A DNA stretch of 64,000 nucleotides from Aureimonas sp. AU22 (lineage in GTDB: Bacteria; Pseudomonadota; Alphaproteobacteria; Rhizobiales; Rhizobiaceae): NCBI RefSeq assembly GCF_001463745.1, contig NZ_BBWJ01000044.1:124001-188000 (forward strand), read 5' to 3'. Numbering within the stretch: position 1 is the stretch's first letter; the number at the start of each line of letters is the position of its first letter. The position numbers were made by a program, and so were the translations under genes. Below are positions 36,167 to 45,277 of the stretch, one piece after another. Below the pieces are notes generated by a model that was not told where the DNA came from, made no database searches, and saw nothing but the letters and a program-made list of their open reading frames with translations.

Positions 36167-37780
36167 TCATTCGAAGACCCCGCCGGCTTCACGCATCAGC
36201 GCGGGCGTATCGACGTCGAGGGATGCGGCTCGCCCGATCTCGACTTCGCGGATGACGTCCGCGTTCGATTGCACGATGGCACGAGCGCCGACATCGCCTT
36301 CAAGACTTGCGATGGCCGGCGCGAAGGCAGTGGAGAGGATCACCGGGTTGCCTCGCCTGCCCCCATCCGTCGCCAACACGATGGATCCAGGGCCTGTGGG
36401 ATCGAATGCCCCGATCATGCGATCGAGGTCGGCGACGGTCAGGAGAGGCTGATCGGCGAGAAGCACAAGGATACCGCTGCACTCACCGGCAACCGCCGCG
36501 AAACCCGCTGAGAGCGACGTCGACAACCCATCGGCGTGCCGCGGATTGTGCACGAGCCGAACATCCGCCCCGTCGAGCGCGGCGGCGATCGCATCGCGCA
36601 TATATCCGGTCACGACCGTGACACCGGACGCCCGGCTCGCGAGCGCGGTGTCGACCGTACGGCGGATCAGCGGCTTCCCCTCGAAGCGCGCCAGGAGCTT
36701 GTTCGGACCGCCCATTCGACTGGAACGTCCGGCCGCGAGGACCAGGATATGCACCCGTCCATCCGCCGCTGCGTCGCGCCGCACCGCCTCGCGCAACTGG
36801 GGCCTCGAAGCGATCTCCATCAGCAACCCTCCGACGCCGAGCCCGACGATGTCCTCCGGGCCGACTTCAAGATCGGCGAGGATGCGGTTGAGAATCCAGT
36901 CGAAACCGTTCTCGACGGAGCTGCGTGCGCAACCCGGAGCACCGAGGATCGTGCGCTTTCCGATGCGGCCGAGGAGCAGGAGATTGCCGGGGTCCACCGG
37001 CATTCCGAGATGGATCACTTCGCCTCCCGCCCGACGGATAGCGGCCGGAACCACATCGTCGGCGTCGATCACCGCGGATGCACCGAACACGATCGTCAGG
37101 TCTTCGCCCGGCCCCGCATCCAACAGCGTATCGGCTATCTCGCCCTCGTCGTGGGCGCATCGAGCCTCCCGTTCGAGGCGTGAGCCGGACACGGACAGAC
37201 GACGCTCGAGAACGCGCCGGGTCTTGTCGAGCGTGGCGGTTTTGACCACGGGAAGCTGTGTCTGGACCAGCCCGACGCCGCGCCCCCGGAACGGCGCGAG
37301 ACGCAGCGCCTCCCCGGAGGATACGGCGCGAACGGCGTCGTCGACCGCGCGGCCGGGAACGGCGAGCGGGATGATCTTGACCGTCGCCACCATCCGATGC
37401 TCGGCGACGGGAGCGAACTCCGCGAGGGTCGCCGCAGTGATCCCCGGATCGATGCGATTCAGGGCGTCGATCAGCGTGCGGTTGGCGAGCAGGAGACCCG
37501 GCTTCGTTGCGTGGAGATTGGCCCGACCGGTGCCGGGTGGAGCCATCTCGATGCCTTCCGACGTCAGCGCACGGGCGATCCGCTCGGCCGCTTCATCTTC
37601 GGTCACGTCGCCCTCTTCGAGGCGCGCCACCACGACGTCCTCCAGGCCTTCGATGGCCAGGTCGCGAACGTCCTCCCTCGTCAACCGATGGCCTTTCGGC
37701 AGACGCCGGCCTGCCGCATGCGTGGCGTGCGCAAGCAAGGCGCCTTCGGCATCGCCCACTCGCACCGCGCCGAATATCAT
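36167..37780 (-). CDS. Molybdopterin-binding domain fused to MobA-like NTP transferase
   Basis: 537 residues. The N-terminal two thirds (about 1-335) are a MoeA/MoCF-like molybdopterin-binding module, including a conserved GCARSS segment. The C-terminal third (about 340-537) is a MobA/MocA nucleotidyltransferase with VLAAGRSSRMGGPNKLLARF and LADQPLLT. This fusion occurs in Hyphomicrobiales and is expected to make the dinucleotide form of the molybdenum cofactor (probably MCD) for xanthine-oxidase-family enzymes. It is coupled by ATGA overlap to the XdhC-like gene upstream. No structural Mo-hydroxylase gene is in the window. Confidence 0.85.
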   Translation of the reverse strand: MIFGAVRVGDAEGALLAHATHAAGRRLPKGHRLTREDVRDLAIEGLEDVVVARLEEGDVTEDEAAERIARALTSEGIEMAPPGTGRANLHATKPGLLLANRTLIDALNRIDPGITAATLAEFAPVAEHRMVATVKIIPLAVPGRAVDDAVRAVSSGEALRLAPFRGRGVGLVQTQLPVVKTATLDKTRRVLERRLSVSGSRLEREARCAHDEGEIADTLLDAGPGEDLTIVFGASAVIDADDVVPAAIRRAGGEVIHLGMPVDPGNLLLLGRIGKRTILGAPGCARSSVENGFDWILNRILADLEVGPEDIVGLGVGGLLMEIASRPQLREAVRRDAAADGRVHILVLAAGRSSRMGGPNKLLARFEGKPLIRRTVDTALASRASGVTVVTGYMRDAIAAALDGADVRLVHNPRHADGLSTSLSAGFAAVAGECSGILVLLADQPLLTVADLDRMIGAFDPTGPGSIVLATDGGRRGNPVILSTAFAPAIASLEGDVGARAIVQSNADVIREVEIGRAASLDVDTPALMREAGGVFE

Positions 37781-38481
37781 GCGCCCGGCACCTCGCCCCG
37801 ACGCTCGGCGTGCATCTTGCGGCCCCTGAACGCGGCAATCACTGAGGCCAGGATCGCCACGGCGATCTCGGCCGGCGTTGACGCGCCGATGTCGACCCCG
37901 ATCGGAGCCTCGATGCGGTCGATCCGATACTGCGGCACCCCGGCGGCCAGCAGCCGCTCGACGCGCTTCGCGTGGGTCTTCCGACTGCCGAGCGCGCCCA
38001 CATAGAAACATCCGACGCGCAAGGCTTCGATCAGCGGATGGTCGTCGATCTTCGGATCGTGGGTGATGGCGACGAGCGCGGTGTAGGGGTCGAGCGGGCG
38101 GTTGCGAAGCACGTCTTCCGGCCATTCGGCCGCGAGGTCCACATCCCTGAACCTATCCGGGGTGGCGAAGGCGGTTCGCGGATCGATGATCGCGATGTCG
38201 AAACCGGCGAGACGTGCCATCGGTGCCAGGCTCTGGCTGATATGGACCGCGCCGATCACCACGATGCGCGGCGGCGGCAGGTAGACGTTGAGAAAGGTCT
38301 TCGCATCGTCGGTCAGTCCCGACCGTCCGGTCCGCAGCGCGCGCAAAACGACGTCGCCTTCGGCGTCGGCGTCCGCCTCGCGCACCAAGCGCTGGTCGCC
38401 GCTTACGATGTCGGTCAGCACCGCGCAGCCGCGTCGGCCTACGCGTTCGGCGTTCAGCGCGCGCAGTAGCTCCGCGCGCAT
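37777..38481 (-). CDS. XdhC-family protein, Rossmann (C-terminal) half
   Basis: 234 residues corresponding to the C-terminal half of XdhC/CoxF-type maturation factors, with a Rossmann-like IVVIGAVHIS motif and the family signature YVGALGSRKTHAKR. These proteins insert or protect the sulfurated Mo cofactor for xanthine dehydrogenase-like enzymes. ATG 38481 overlaps the preceding gene's stop by one base and its own stop overlaps the next start by 4 bp. The N-terminal half of XdhC is a separate gene here (38481-38801). Confidence 0.85.
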   Translation of the reverse strand: MRAELLRALNAERVGRRGCAVLTDIVSGDQRLVREADADAEGDVVLRALRTGRSGLTDDAKTFLNVYLPPPRIVVIGAVHISQSLAPMARLAGFDIAIIDPRTAFATPDRFRDVDLAAEWPEDVLRNRPLDPYTALVAITHDPKIDDHPLIEALRVGCFYVGALGSRKTHAKRVERLLAAGVPQYRIDRIEAPIGVDIGASTPAEIAVAILASVIAAFRGRKMHAERRGEVPGA

Positions 38482-38801
38482 CAGGCCACCCGCTCGAGGT
38501 AGACGCGGATGCGGCCGCCGCAGGACAGCCCTACGCGCCAAGCGGTCTCGTCCGCCACGCCGAACTCGAGGATTTTCGGAGCGCCATGTTCGATGACGTC
38601 GTGCGCCTCGGCGATCACGGCGCCTTCGACGCAGCCGCCCGACACCGAGCCCTCGAAAGCACCGGCCTCGTCGATCACGAGATGACTTCCGACCGGGCGC
38701 GGCGCCGAGCCCCAGGTCTCGATCACCGTCGCCAGGGCCAGCTTCCGTCCTTCGGCCGCCCAGCGTTCGGTGACAACCAGAATATCCGTCGCTTCAGTCA
38801 T
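38481..38801 (-). CDS. XdhC/CoxI-family protein, N-terminal half
   Basis: 106 residues matching the XdhC_CoxI domain: TVIETWGSAPRPVGSHLVI and SGGCVEGAV, ending after LSCGGRIRVYLE. The GGC and CGG cysteines are those proposed to hold the Mo cofactor or its sulfur. It is the first gene of a three-gene coupled unit (N-half, C-half, MoCF/NTP transferase). Start ATG 38801 is where the domain begins. Confidence 0.87.
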   Translation of the reverse strand: MTEATDILVVTERWAAEGRKLALATVIETWGSAPRPVGSHLVIDEAGAFEGSVSGGCVEGAVIAEAHDVIEHGAPKILEFGVADETAWRVGLSCGGRIRVYLERVA

Positions 38802-38886
38802 CGTACGCTCCTCGCTCCCGCCCCGCCCGGGCCAGACAGGGGAAATCGCATCACCGCAGGGTGGTTTAAGCGCGCCCCCCTTGGCG

Positions 38887-39402
38887 TCACTCCGGCTCGT
38901 GGTGCCGGAGGGCATGGTAGCGACGCGCCCGGTAGAGGAGGCTATGCCCGGCGCGCGGGATGGAAAGTCCGACGACTTCTCCGATCGTCACTTGATGCGT
39001 GGCGATCGTGCGGCTTTCGAGGATACGGCAGTCGAAGGCGACGATCGCGTCCTCGAGGATCGGCGCGCCGGTCTCCAGCGTCGTCCATCGACCGGCGGCG
39101 AAACGCTGGTCGAGGTCTAGTTTGCCCTCGCCGGCAAACGCCCGAGCCACCGCCTCGCTGCGGTCTGCCAGGACGTTGACGGCGAAGACCCCGTTCTGTT
39201 CGAACCGGGCGTTGGCCGCGCTCGACCGGTTGAGGCAGACGAGGAGCGTCGCGGGATCGTCGGACACGGAGCAGACCGAGGTGACGGTCACTCCTCGGCG
39301 GCCCGCCGCGCCGTCCGTGGTTACGAGGCAGACGGCCGCAGCGAAATGGCTCATGGCCTCGCGGAAGGCCGCCTGGTCGATCTCGGCATGGGTCAGAAGC
39401 AA
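38887..39402 (-). CDS. Flavin reductase family protein
   Basis: 171 residues of the RutF/HpaC-like flavin reductase fold. FREAMSHFAAAVCLVTT, VTSVCSVSDDPATLLVCLN and the C-terminal H-SLLYRARRYHAL are diagnostic. It would supply reduced FMN or FAD to a two-component monooxygenase; no partner oxygenase is nearby. It is 85 bp upstream of the XdhC unit on the same strand and divergent from livG. Confidence 0.87.
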   Translation of the reverse strand: MLLTHAEIDQAAFREAMSHFAAAVCLVTTDGAAGRRGVTVTSVCSVSDDPATLLVCLNRSSAANARFEQNGVFAVNVLADRSEAVARAFAGEGKLDLDQRFAAGRWTTLETGAPILEDAIVAFDCRILESRTIATHQVTIGEVVGLSIPRAGHSLLYRARRYHALRHHEPE

Positions 39403-39624
39403 AGTCCGTCCTTCGGGCTGACGCGTCGTTCCGGAACGCCCTCACAAGATGGGGCGCACGTCGGCATGGCGCACCATGCTTTGCAAATCTTTTCAAGATC
39501 GTGTCCGACGTAAAGGTCAATGCGTTTGACATCGACGCCGGGAGGCTTCAGGACGTGCCGGCTCCCCCGCCGCTGCTCGAACGACGCCGCTCAGGGAAAA
39601 ATTTCAATACGATAGGAAGCCAGC

Positions 39625-40428
39625 ATGGCGCCGATCCTAGAGATCAGGGATGTATCGCGTCGGTTCGGCGGCTTCACGGCCGTGAACCGCTGCTCCCTGT
39701 CCGTCGAGAAGGGCGGCATCACGGGCCTGATCGGCCCCAATGGCGCTGGCAAGTCGACCTTGTTCAACATGGTGGCGGGCAATCTGGCGCCGTCCTCGGG
39801 CAAGATCCTGTTCGAGGGTCGCGAAATCCAGGGCCTGCGTCCGCACCAGCTGTTCGGTCGCGGTCTCCTTCGCACCTTCCAGATCGCCCACGAGTTCTCG
39901 CGCCTCAGCGTCATCGAGAACCTGATGACGGTGCCGGGCGGGCAGCCGGGCGAAAACCTCGTCGAGACCTGGTTCCGGGGTCGCAAGGTGCGCGAGTTCG
40001 AAGCAAAGGTGCGCGAGCGGGCCGAGGACGTCATCGACTTCCTCAAGATCGGCCACGTGGCGCACGAGCTCGCCGGCAACCTGTCGGGCGGCCAGAAGAA
40101 GCTGGTGGAACTCGGCCGCACGATGATGGTGGACGCCAAGATCGTGCTGCTCGACGAGATCGCGGCCGGCGTGAACCGGACGCTGCTCAACGACATCGCC
40201 GCCAACATCGAGCGCCTCAACCGCGAGCGCGGATACACTTTCTTCGTCATCGAGCACGACATGGACCTCATCGGCCGCCTCTGCGATCCGGTCATCGTCA
40301 TGGCTGCAGGCGAGGTCATGCGTACCGGTACGCTGGCGGAGATCCAGGCCGACGAAGCGGTGGTGGAGGCCTATTTCGGCGGTTCGCCGACCGGCCATGC
40401 GACCGCCAAGGCGGGAGCCGCGGCATGA
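39625..40428 (+). CDS. livG: Branched-chain/amide amino-acid ABC transporter ATP-binding protein
   Basis: 267 residues, LivG type. Walker A GPNGAGKST, signature LSGGQKKLVELGR, Walker B IVLLDEIAAG, H-loop FFVIEHDMD, plus the BCA_ABC_TP_C tail (about 225-250). First gene of livGFHM; it overlaps livF by 4 bp. The region before it (39403-39624) is relatively AT-rich near 39480 and probably holds the promoter, but no hexamers stand out. Confidence 0.9.
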   Translation: MAPILEIRDVSRRFGGFTAVNRCSLSVEKGGITGLIGPNGAGKSTLFNMVAGNLAPSSGKILFEGREIQGLRPHQLFGRGLLRTFQIAHEFSRLSVIENLMTVPGGQPGENLVETWFRGRKVREFEAKVRERAEDVIDFLKIGHVAHELAGNLSGGQKKLVELGRTMMVDAKIVLLDEIAAGVNRTLLNDIAANIERLNRERGYTFFVIEHDMDLIGRLCDPVIVMAAGEVMRTGTLAEIQADEAVVEAYFGGSPTGHATAKAGAAA

Positions 40429-41129
40429 GCCTTCTGAAGGTCGAGAACGTCGTCGCCGGCTATGGCGAGGCGACCATCCTCAACGGCGTCAACCTCGAGC
40501 TCGATGCAGGCGACATCGGGGTCATCGTCGGACCGAACGGGGCCGGCAAATCGACGACGCTGAAGGCGATCTTCGGCCTTCTGCGCGTCTCGTCCGGACG
40601 TGTGCTCTTCGACGGACAGGACATCACCAACCGCGCGACGGACTCCTTGAGCGCCCTGCGGATGGCCTTCGTCCCCCAGGAACACAACGTCTTCAAGACG
40701 TTGAGCGTCCACGAGAACCTCGAGATGGGAGCCTTCGTCCGGCGCGACGACGTCTCGGGACTGCTCGATCGGGTCTACGACATCTTTCCGCCCCTGAAGG
40801 ACAAGCGCCGCCAGCCTGCCGGCGAGCTATCCGGCGGCCAGCGACAGATGGTGGCCGTCGGCCGCGCGCTGATGATCGATCCGAAGCTGATCCTCCTGGA
40901 CGAGCCGACGGCCGGTCTTTCGCCCCGCTACATGAGCGAGATCTTCGATCGCATCCTCGCCATCAACGCGGCAGGCGTCACGGTGGCGATGGTCGAGCAG
41001 AATGCCAAGCAGGCGCTCGGCATCGCCCACAAGGGGTTTGTCCTCGCCGGCGGTCGCAACCGCTTCACCGACACCGGCGCGGCGCTTCTTGCCGATCCCG
41101 ATGTCGCCAAATCCTTTCTCGGCGGCTGA
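40425..41129 (+). CDS. livF: Branched-chain/amide amino-acid ABC transporter ATP-binding protein
   Basis: 234 residues, LivF type. Walker A GPNGAGKSTT, signature LSGGQRQMVAVGRALM, Walker B LILLDEPTAGLSP. Couples with LivG to drive the HM permease. ATG 40425 overlaps the livG stop by ATGA. Confidence 0.9.
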   Translation: MSLLKVENVVAGYGEATILNGVNLELDAGDIGVIVGPNGAGKSTTLKAIFGLLRVSSGRVLFDGQDITNRATDSLSALRMAFVPQEHNVFKTLSVHENLEMGAFVRRDDVSGLLDRVYDIFPPLKDKRRQPAGELSGGQRQMVAVGRALMIDPKLILLDEPTAGLSPRYMSEIFDRILAINAAGVTVAMVEQNAKQALGIAHKGFVLAGGRNRFTDTGAALLADPDVAKSFLGG

Positions 41130-41171
41130 CCCCAGCCCTCACGCCGCGAACGAACTCTTCGGGACAATCCG

Positions 41172-42164
41172 TTGGACGAGCTAGTCTTCTTCATCAACCG
41201 CGGCCTGATGGGCGGTTTGATCATCGGGTCGATCTACGCGCTTGGCGCGGTCGGCGTCACATTGATCTTCGGCATCCTGCGCTTTGCGCATTTCGCCCAC
41301 GGCGACATGATGACGGCGGCCGCCTTCTTCGCCTTCCTCCTGGCGAGCCTTTGCGCCGCGCTCGGCGTTTCGCTGCCGATCCCGCTTGCGTTGGCCCTTC
41401 TGCCGGTCGTAATGCTGCTGACATCGGTGTTCGCGATCGGGCTCGACAAGGCGTTCTACAAGCCGCTGCGCGATCGCGGCGCGCGTCCCGTCGTGATGGT
41501 GATGGCGTCCATCGGGGTGACCCTGATGCTGCAGGGGCTGATCCGGCTCTTCGCCGGGACGGGCTCTCGCGAGATGTATTTCGACGCCCCCAAGCAGATC
41601 TTCCGAATTCCGACCGGCGGCCGGCCGATCGTCGTCACCGAGCCGCAGGTGGCGCTGATCGTGTTGACGCTCGTGTCGGTGGTGGCGCTGCACCTGTTCC
41701 TGACGCGGTCCCGGCTCGGCAAGGCGATGCGGGCCGTCTCCGACAACCCGGATCTCGCCCGAGTCACGGGCATCCCGCTGGATACGGTGGTGAAAGCGAC
41801 CTGGATCATCGGCGGATCGCTGGCGGCGATTGCCGGCACGATGCTGGCGATGGACGTTCAGCTGAAGCCCGACCTCGCCTACAACATCCTGCTGCCGATC
41901 TTCGCCGCCGCCATTCTCGGCGGCATCGGCCAGCCCTACGGGGCCATCGCGGGCGGCTATCTCATCGGCTTCGCCGAGACCCTTTCGGTATTCAATCTTT
42001 CCGTCATCCTGCGGCCGTTCCAGACCCTCATGCCGGCCGGCGTGGAGATTCCGGCCAACCTGGCCTTCGTGCCAACCGAGTATCGGCTCGTAGTGCCGTT
42101 CTTCATTCTGGTCGTGGTCCTGATCTATCGCCCGACGGGCATCTTCAAGGGACGGGTGTTCTGA
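41172..42164 (+). CDS. livH: Branched-chain amino-acid ABC transporter permease (LivH type)
   Basis: 330 residues with eight or so hydrophobic segments and the LivH signature around GITLIFGILRFAHFAHGDM-like residues 30-48. It starts at TTG 41172, 42 bp after livF, because no ATG or GTG gives the conserved N-terminus MDELVFFINRGLMGG. Its TGA shares a base with the livM ATG. Confidence 0.9.
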   Translation: MDELVFFINRGLMGGLIIGSIYALGAVGVTLIFGILRFAHFAHGDMMTAAAFFAFLLASLCAALGVSLPIPLALALLPVVMLLTSVFAIGLDKAFYKPLRDRGARPVVMVMASIGVTLMLQGLIRLFAGTGSREMYFDAPKQIFRIPTGGRPIVVTEPQVALIVLTLVSVVALHLFLTRSRLGKAMRAVSDNPDLARVTGIPLDTVVKATWIIGGSLAAIAGTMLAMDVQLKPDLAYNILLPIFAAAILGGIGQPYGAIAGGYLIGFAETLSVFNLSVILRPFQTLMPAGVEIPANLAFVPTEYRLVVPFFILVVVLIYRPTGIFKGRVF

Positions 42165-43444
42165 TGAGCGCGACGTCCTCTTTCCCCATCCGCTCCCGGG
42201 AACTCGCCCTCGGCGCAGCGCTGCTGGCCCTGATCGCGCTGATTTTCTGGCTCCAGGGTTCCGCCTACGCCACGCGCATGCTCGTCGAGGCTGCGGCCTA
42301 TGCGATCATCGCGATCGGCTTGAACATTCAATGGGGTTACGCCGGTCTGTTCAACGTCGGCATCATGGGCTTCATCGTCGCCGGAGCCTTCGCGTCGGTG
42401 CTGATGACCTTCCCTGTCAACGAAGCCTTCTGGGCGGGCACCGGTGCGCCACTTCTGGGAACGGCGATCCTTTGGCTGATCGGTGCCGTCATCGTCGTCG
42501 GGCTGATCTCGCAGCTGCGGCGCATCGGCTTGCCGCAGGGCCTTGTGACGGCGCTGACGGTGATCTCCGGCGCGGTGGCCTTCATGGTGGTCACGGCAAA
42601 GTTCGATCCGGCAACCGTCGCGATCGAGGCGGAAGCCGGCTTCATCGGCGGCTTCGGCTTGCCCGTCGGCGTCGGCTGGGTCGCGGCGGGCGTCGTCGCG
42701 GGCGCCATCGCCTACGTGATCGGCAAGATCTGCCTCGGCCTGCGTGCGGACTATCTCGCCATCGCGACGCTTGGTATCGCGCAGATCATCAAGACCTTCC
42801 TGCGGAACGCCGACTGGCTCACGCGCGGCACGCTCACCGTCTCCCCGCTGCCCTGGCCCGTTCCGACCCCAAGCGAGATCGGCTTCCTGTGGAGCCGCAG
42901 CCTCTATCTCGCGGTGACGGCGGCGATCCTGCTCGTGATCTATCTCCTGATGGAGCGCGCCTACCGCGCGCCCTGGGGGCGCATGATGCGCGCCATCCGC
43001 GACAACGAGCCGGCAGCCGCCTCCATGGGCAAGAACGTCGATGGCCGGCGGCTGGAGATCTTCGTGCTCGGCGCGATGCTGATGGGCCTCGGCGGTGCGA
43101 TCCTCGTCCACTTCACCTCGATCTTCGATCCGTCCGGTTTCGTGGACCTCAACCACACGTTCCTAATCTGGGTGATGGTGATTCTCGGCGGCGCCGGCAA
43201 CAATCGGGGCGCGATCTTCGGTGCGGTGTTCGTCTACATCGTCTGGACCATGTCGGAGCCGGTGGCGCTCACGGTCTTCTCGCTGGCGCGCGACTGGGGT
43301 CAGAGCGTGTTCGGATGGGTGGCGCCCGCCGATCTCGATTCGCGAGCGCTTCAGATGCGCGTCTTCGTGATCGGGCTGACCATCACGCTCGTTCTGCGCT
43401 TCGCGCCGCAAGGGGTCCTGCCCGAACGTCGCCGCGTCGACTGA
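42164..43444 (+). CDS. livM: Branched-chain amino-acid ABC transporter permease (LivM type)
   Basis: 426 residues, longer than the usual 300-350 because of an inserted stretch of about 80 residues after the second membrane segment. The LivM core is clear: GLNIQWGYAGLFNVGIMGF, LRADYLAIATLGIAQII and ARMMRAIRDNEPAAASMG-like sequence. Forms the membrane channel with LivH. ATG 42164 overlaps the livH stop by one base. Confidence 0.9.
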   Translation: MSATSSFPIRSRELALGAALLALIALIFWLQGSAYATRMLVEAAAYAIIAIGLNIQWGYAGLFNVGIMGFIVAGAFASVLMTFPVNEAFWAGTGAPLLGTAILWLIGAVIVVGLISQLRRIGLPQGLVTALTVISGAVAFMVVTAKFDPATVAIEAEAGFIGGFGLPVGVGWVAAGVVAGAIAYVIGKICLGLRADYLAIATLGIAQIIKTFLRNADWLTRGTLTVSPLPWPVPTPSEIGFLWSRSLYLAVTAAILLVIYLLMERAYRAPWGRMMRAIRDNEPAAASMGKNVDGRRLEIFVLGAMLMGLGGAILVHFTSIFDPSGFVDLNHTFLIWVMVILGGAGNNRGAIFGAVFVYIVWTMSEPVALTVFSLARDWGQSVFGWVAPADLDSRALQMRVFVIGLTITLVLRFAPQGVLPERRRVD

Positions 43445-43512
43445 GCCCGGGGCCGCAGGAACTGACGGCAGCGGCTGGTCGTTGGGCGCGCAACCGAAGC
43501 GGGAGCGCACCC

Positions 43513-43854
43513 ATGGACGACGACAAGCGAGCCGAGGTCTATGACGAGTTCAAGGACCTCGTGAACATGACGCCGAAGCAGCTCGAGGATTGGCTGAAGA
43601 CGGACGAATCGAAGGAGGTCGGCTTCAAATCGGACGACGGCGGCGAATCCGTAGGCCACAAGTCCGGCCGCACAATCATCGAGATCAAGTCTGCGAAGAA
43701 ATCCGATCTCACCGAGGCGCAATACGAGCACATGCAGAAGGTGGTCGGCTACATCAAGCGCCACATGAAGCAGAAGCCGAAGGGCGACATCGAGGATACG
43801 CCCTGGCGCTACTCGCTCATGAACTGGGGCCACGATCCCATGAAGAAGCACTGA
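43513..43854 (+). CDS. DUF3140 family protein
   Basis: 113 residues, hydrophilic and charged, matching DUF3140 (EFKDLVNMTPKQLEDWLKTDESK, SGRTIIEI, KVVGYIKRHMKQKP, WRYSLMNWGHDP). It resembles small proteins annotated as DNA-binding or stress-related, but the function is unknown. It lies 68 bp after livM and directly before a strong terminator, so it may be the last gene of the liv transcript. Confidence 0.75.
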   Translation: MDDDKRAEVYDEFKDLVNMTPKQLEDWLKTDESKEVGFKSDDGGESVGHKSGRTIIEIKSAKKSDLTEAQYEHMQKVVGYIKRHMKQKPKGDIEDTPWRYSLMNWGHDPMKKH

Positions 43855-43862
43855 CCAGCAAA

Positions 43863-43890
43863 AAGCCCCGGAGCGAACTCCGGGGCTTTC
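43863..43890. terminator. Bidirectional rho-independent terminator
   Basis: Perfect 12-bp stem AAAGCCCCGGAG / CTCCGGGGCTTT with a CGAA tetraloop. The stem carries A and T ends on both sides, between the convergent DUF3140 gene and the LivK-type gene. It can stop transcription in either direction. Confidence 0.92.
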
Positions 43891-43909
43891 GATTTTCGAG
43901 CGGCGCCCG

Positions 43910-45121
43910 TTACATCGCGGGACCGACGACCTCGATCTTCCCGTCCCGGACGGTCACCTCGTCGTAGGAACCGGGAACGTCGCCCTTGGCGTCGAACTCC
44001 AGCGCGCCGGATGCGCCCTCGTAGTTGATGTCGGTGCCGGCCGCGATGAGTTCCTTGGCTTTCGACCATTCACCCGGGAGGATCACCTCGCCCGGCGCGG
44101 ACGCCACGTCCCGCAGCGCCTGGCTGACGCCCTCGCGCGAACCGCCGGTCTTTTCCAGCGCGAGCATGAGCGCGAACGCGGCATCGTAGGAGGTGGCCGC
44201 GTAGGTGGCGGCGGGGTCGAGATCGGCAGCCTTCGCAGCCTTGGCGAAGGCCTCGGCGCCAACGGCCGCCGCGCCACCGGGACGGGTGAGGATCAGCTTC
44301 TCGTCGCCGCCCGCCACGTTGGTGAGGTTGCCGCCCACCATTCCATCGCCGCCGATGAAGGTCGCGAAGTCACCGGTCTCGCGCGCCTGGGACACGATGC
44401 GGCCGCCGGATCCATCGACATAGGCCAGCACCACGAGCGCATCGGCGCCGGACGAGGCGAGCGAGCCGATCTCGGCCCGGTAGTCGGCCTTGCCATCCTC
44501 ATGGGCCTGCGAGACGGTCACCGTTCCGCCGTCGGCTTCGAAGGCCTTCTGGAAGGCCTGGGAGAAGCCGGTGCCGTAGTCGTTGTTGACGTAGGTGATG
44601 GCGACGTTGCCGATGCCATTCTTCTTCACGACACGCGCCAGCACTTCGCCCTGGTAGGCGTCGGACGGCGCGGTACGAAACACGAGGTCCTTGTCGTTGA
44701 GGTCCGTCACGGCCGGCGAGGTCGAGGCCGGCGAGACCATCACGACGCCCCCCGGAATGGCGGCCGCGTTGGCGGCGGCGATCGTGGCACCCGAGCACAT
44801 GGCGCCGACGATGCCGACCACCTTCTCCGAGTTCACCTGGCGATCGCCGGCGTCCGAAGCGCGGGCCGCGTCGACGCAACCGTCGTCGCCGATCACCATC
44901 TCGACCTTGGCCCCGTCCTTGCCGATGCCGCCACCCTCGTTGACTTGCGCGACGGCGAGCTTGGCGGCGTTGGTGATCGGCGGCATCAGGCTTTCGATCG
45001 GCCCCGTGATCCCCCCGATGAAGCCGAGCTTCAGCGAGGCGTCCTGCGCCGACGCGGCGGAAACGCCGAGCGCGAGAAGTGAAGCCGTGAGGCCGAGAAT
45101 GGCTTTGCGTCCGCCGATCAT
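43910..45121 (-). CDS. Branched-chain amino-acid ABC transporter substrate-binding protein
   Basis: 403 residues with a signal peptide (about 1-25, ending SAASAQ) and a Peripla_BP_6 leucine-binding fold: LGFIGGITGPIESLMPP, then VIGDDGCVDAARASDAGD with a single cysteine and VVGIVGAMCSGATIAAAN with a second. It captures amino acids or related amides for LivGFHM, encoded on the other strand across the terminator. The ligand cannot be read. Confidence 0.9.
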   Translation of the reverse strand: MIGGRKAILGLTASLLALGVSAASAQDASLKLGFIGGITGPIESLMPPITNAAKLAVAQVNEGGGIGKDGAKVEMVIGDDGCVDAARASDAGDRQVNSEKVVGIVGAMCSGATIAAANAAAIPGGVVMVSPASTSPAVTDLNDKDLVFRTAPSDAYQGEVLARVVKKNGIGNVAITYVNNDYGTGFSQAFQKAFEADGGTVTVSQAHEDGKADYRAEIGSLASSGADALVVLAYVDGSGGRIVSQARETGDFATFIGGDGMVGGNLTNVAGGDEKLILTRPGGAAAVGAEAFAKAAKAADLDPAATYAATSYDAAFALMLALEKTGGSREGVSQALRDVASAPGEVILPGEWSKAKELIAAGTDINYEGASGALEFDAKGDVPGSYDEVTVRDGKIEVVGPAM

Positions 45122-45277
45122 GCAGGAACTCCCGAATTGGTTGGGGATCGAGGACCCAAACCTCGACCAAATGCGATGCGCGCCGTCGCGGCGGCCCGGG
45201 GCGACTTAAGCGGCGGTGGACGGGAGGGTCAAGCGAAGGCACCTCGCGCCGGCGGCTGGTTGGCGGTAGAACAAGGG

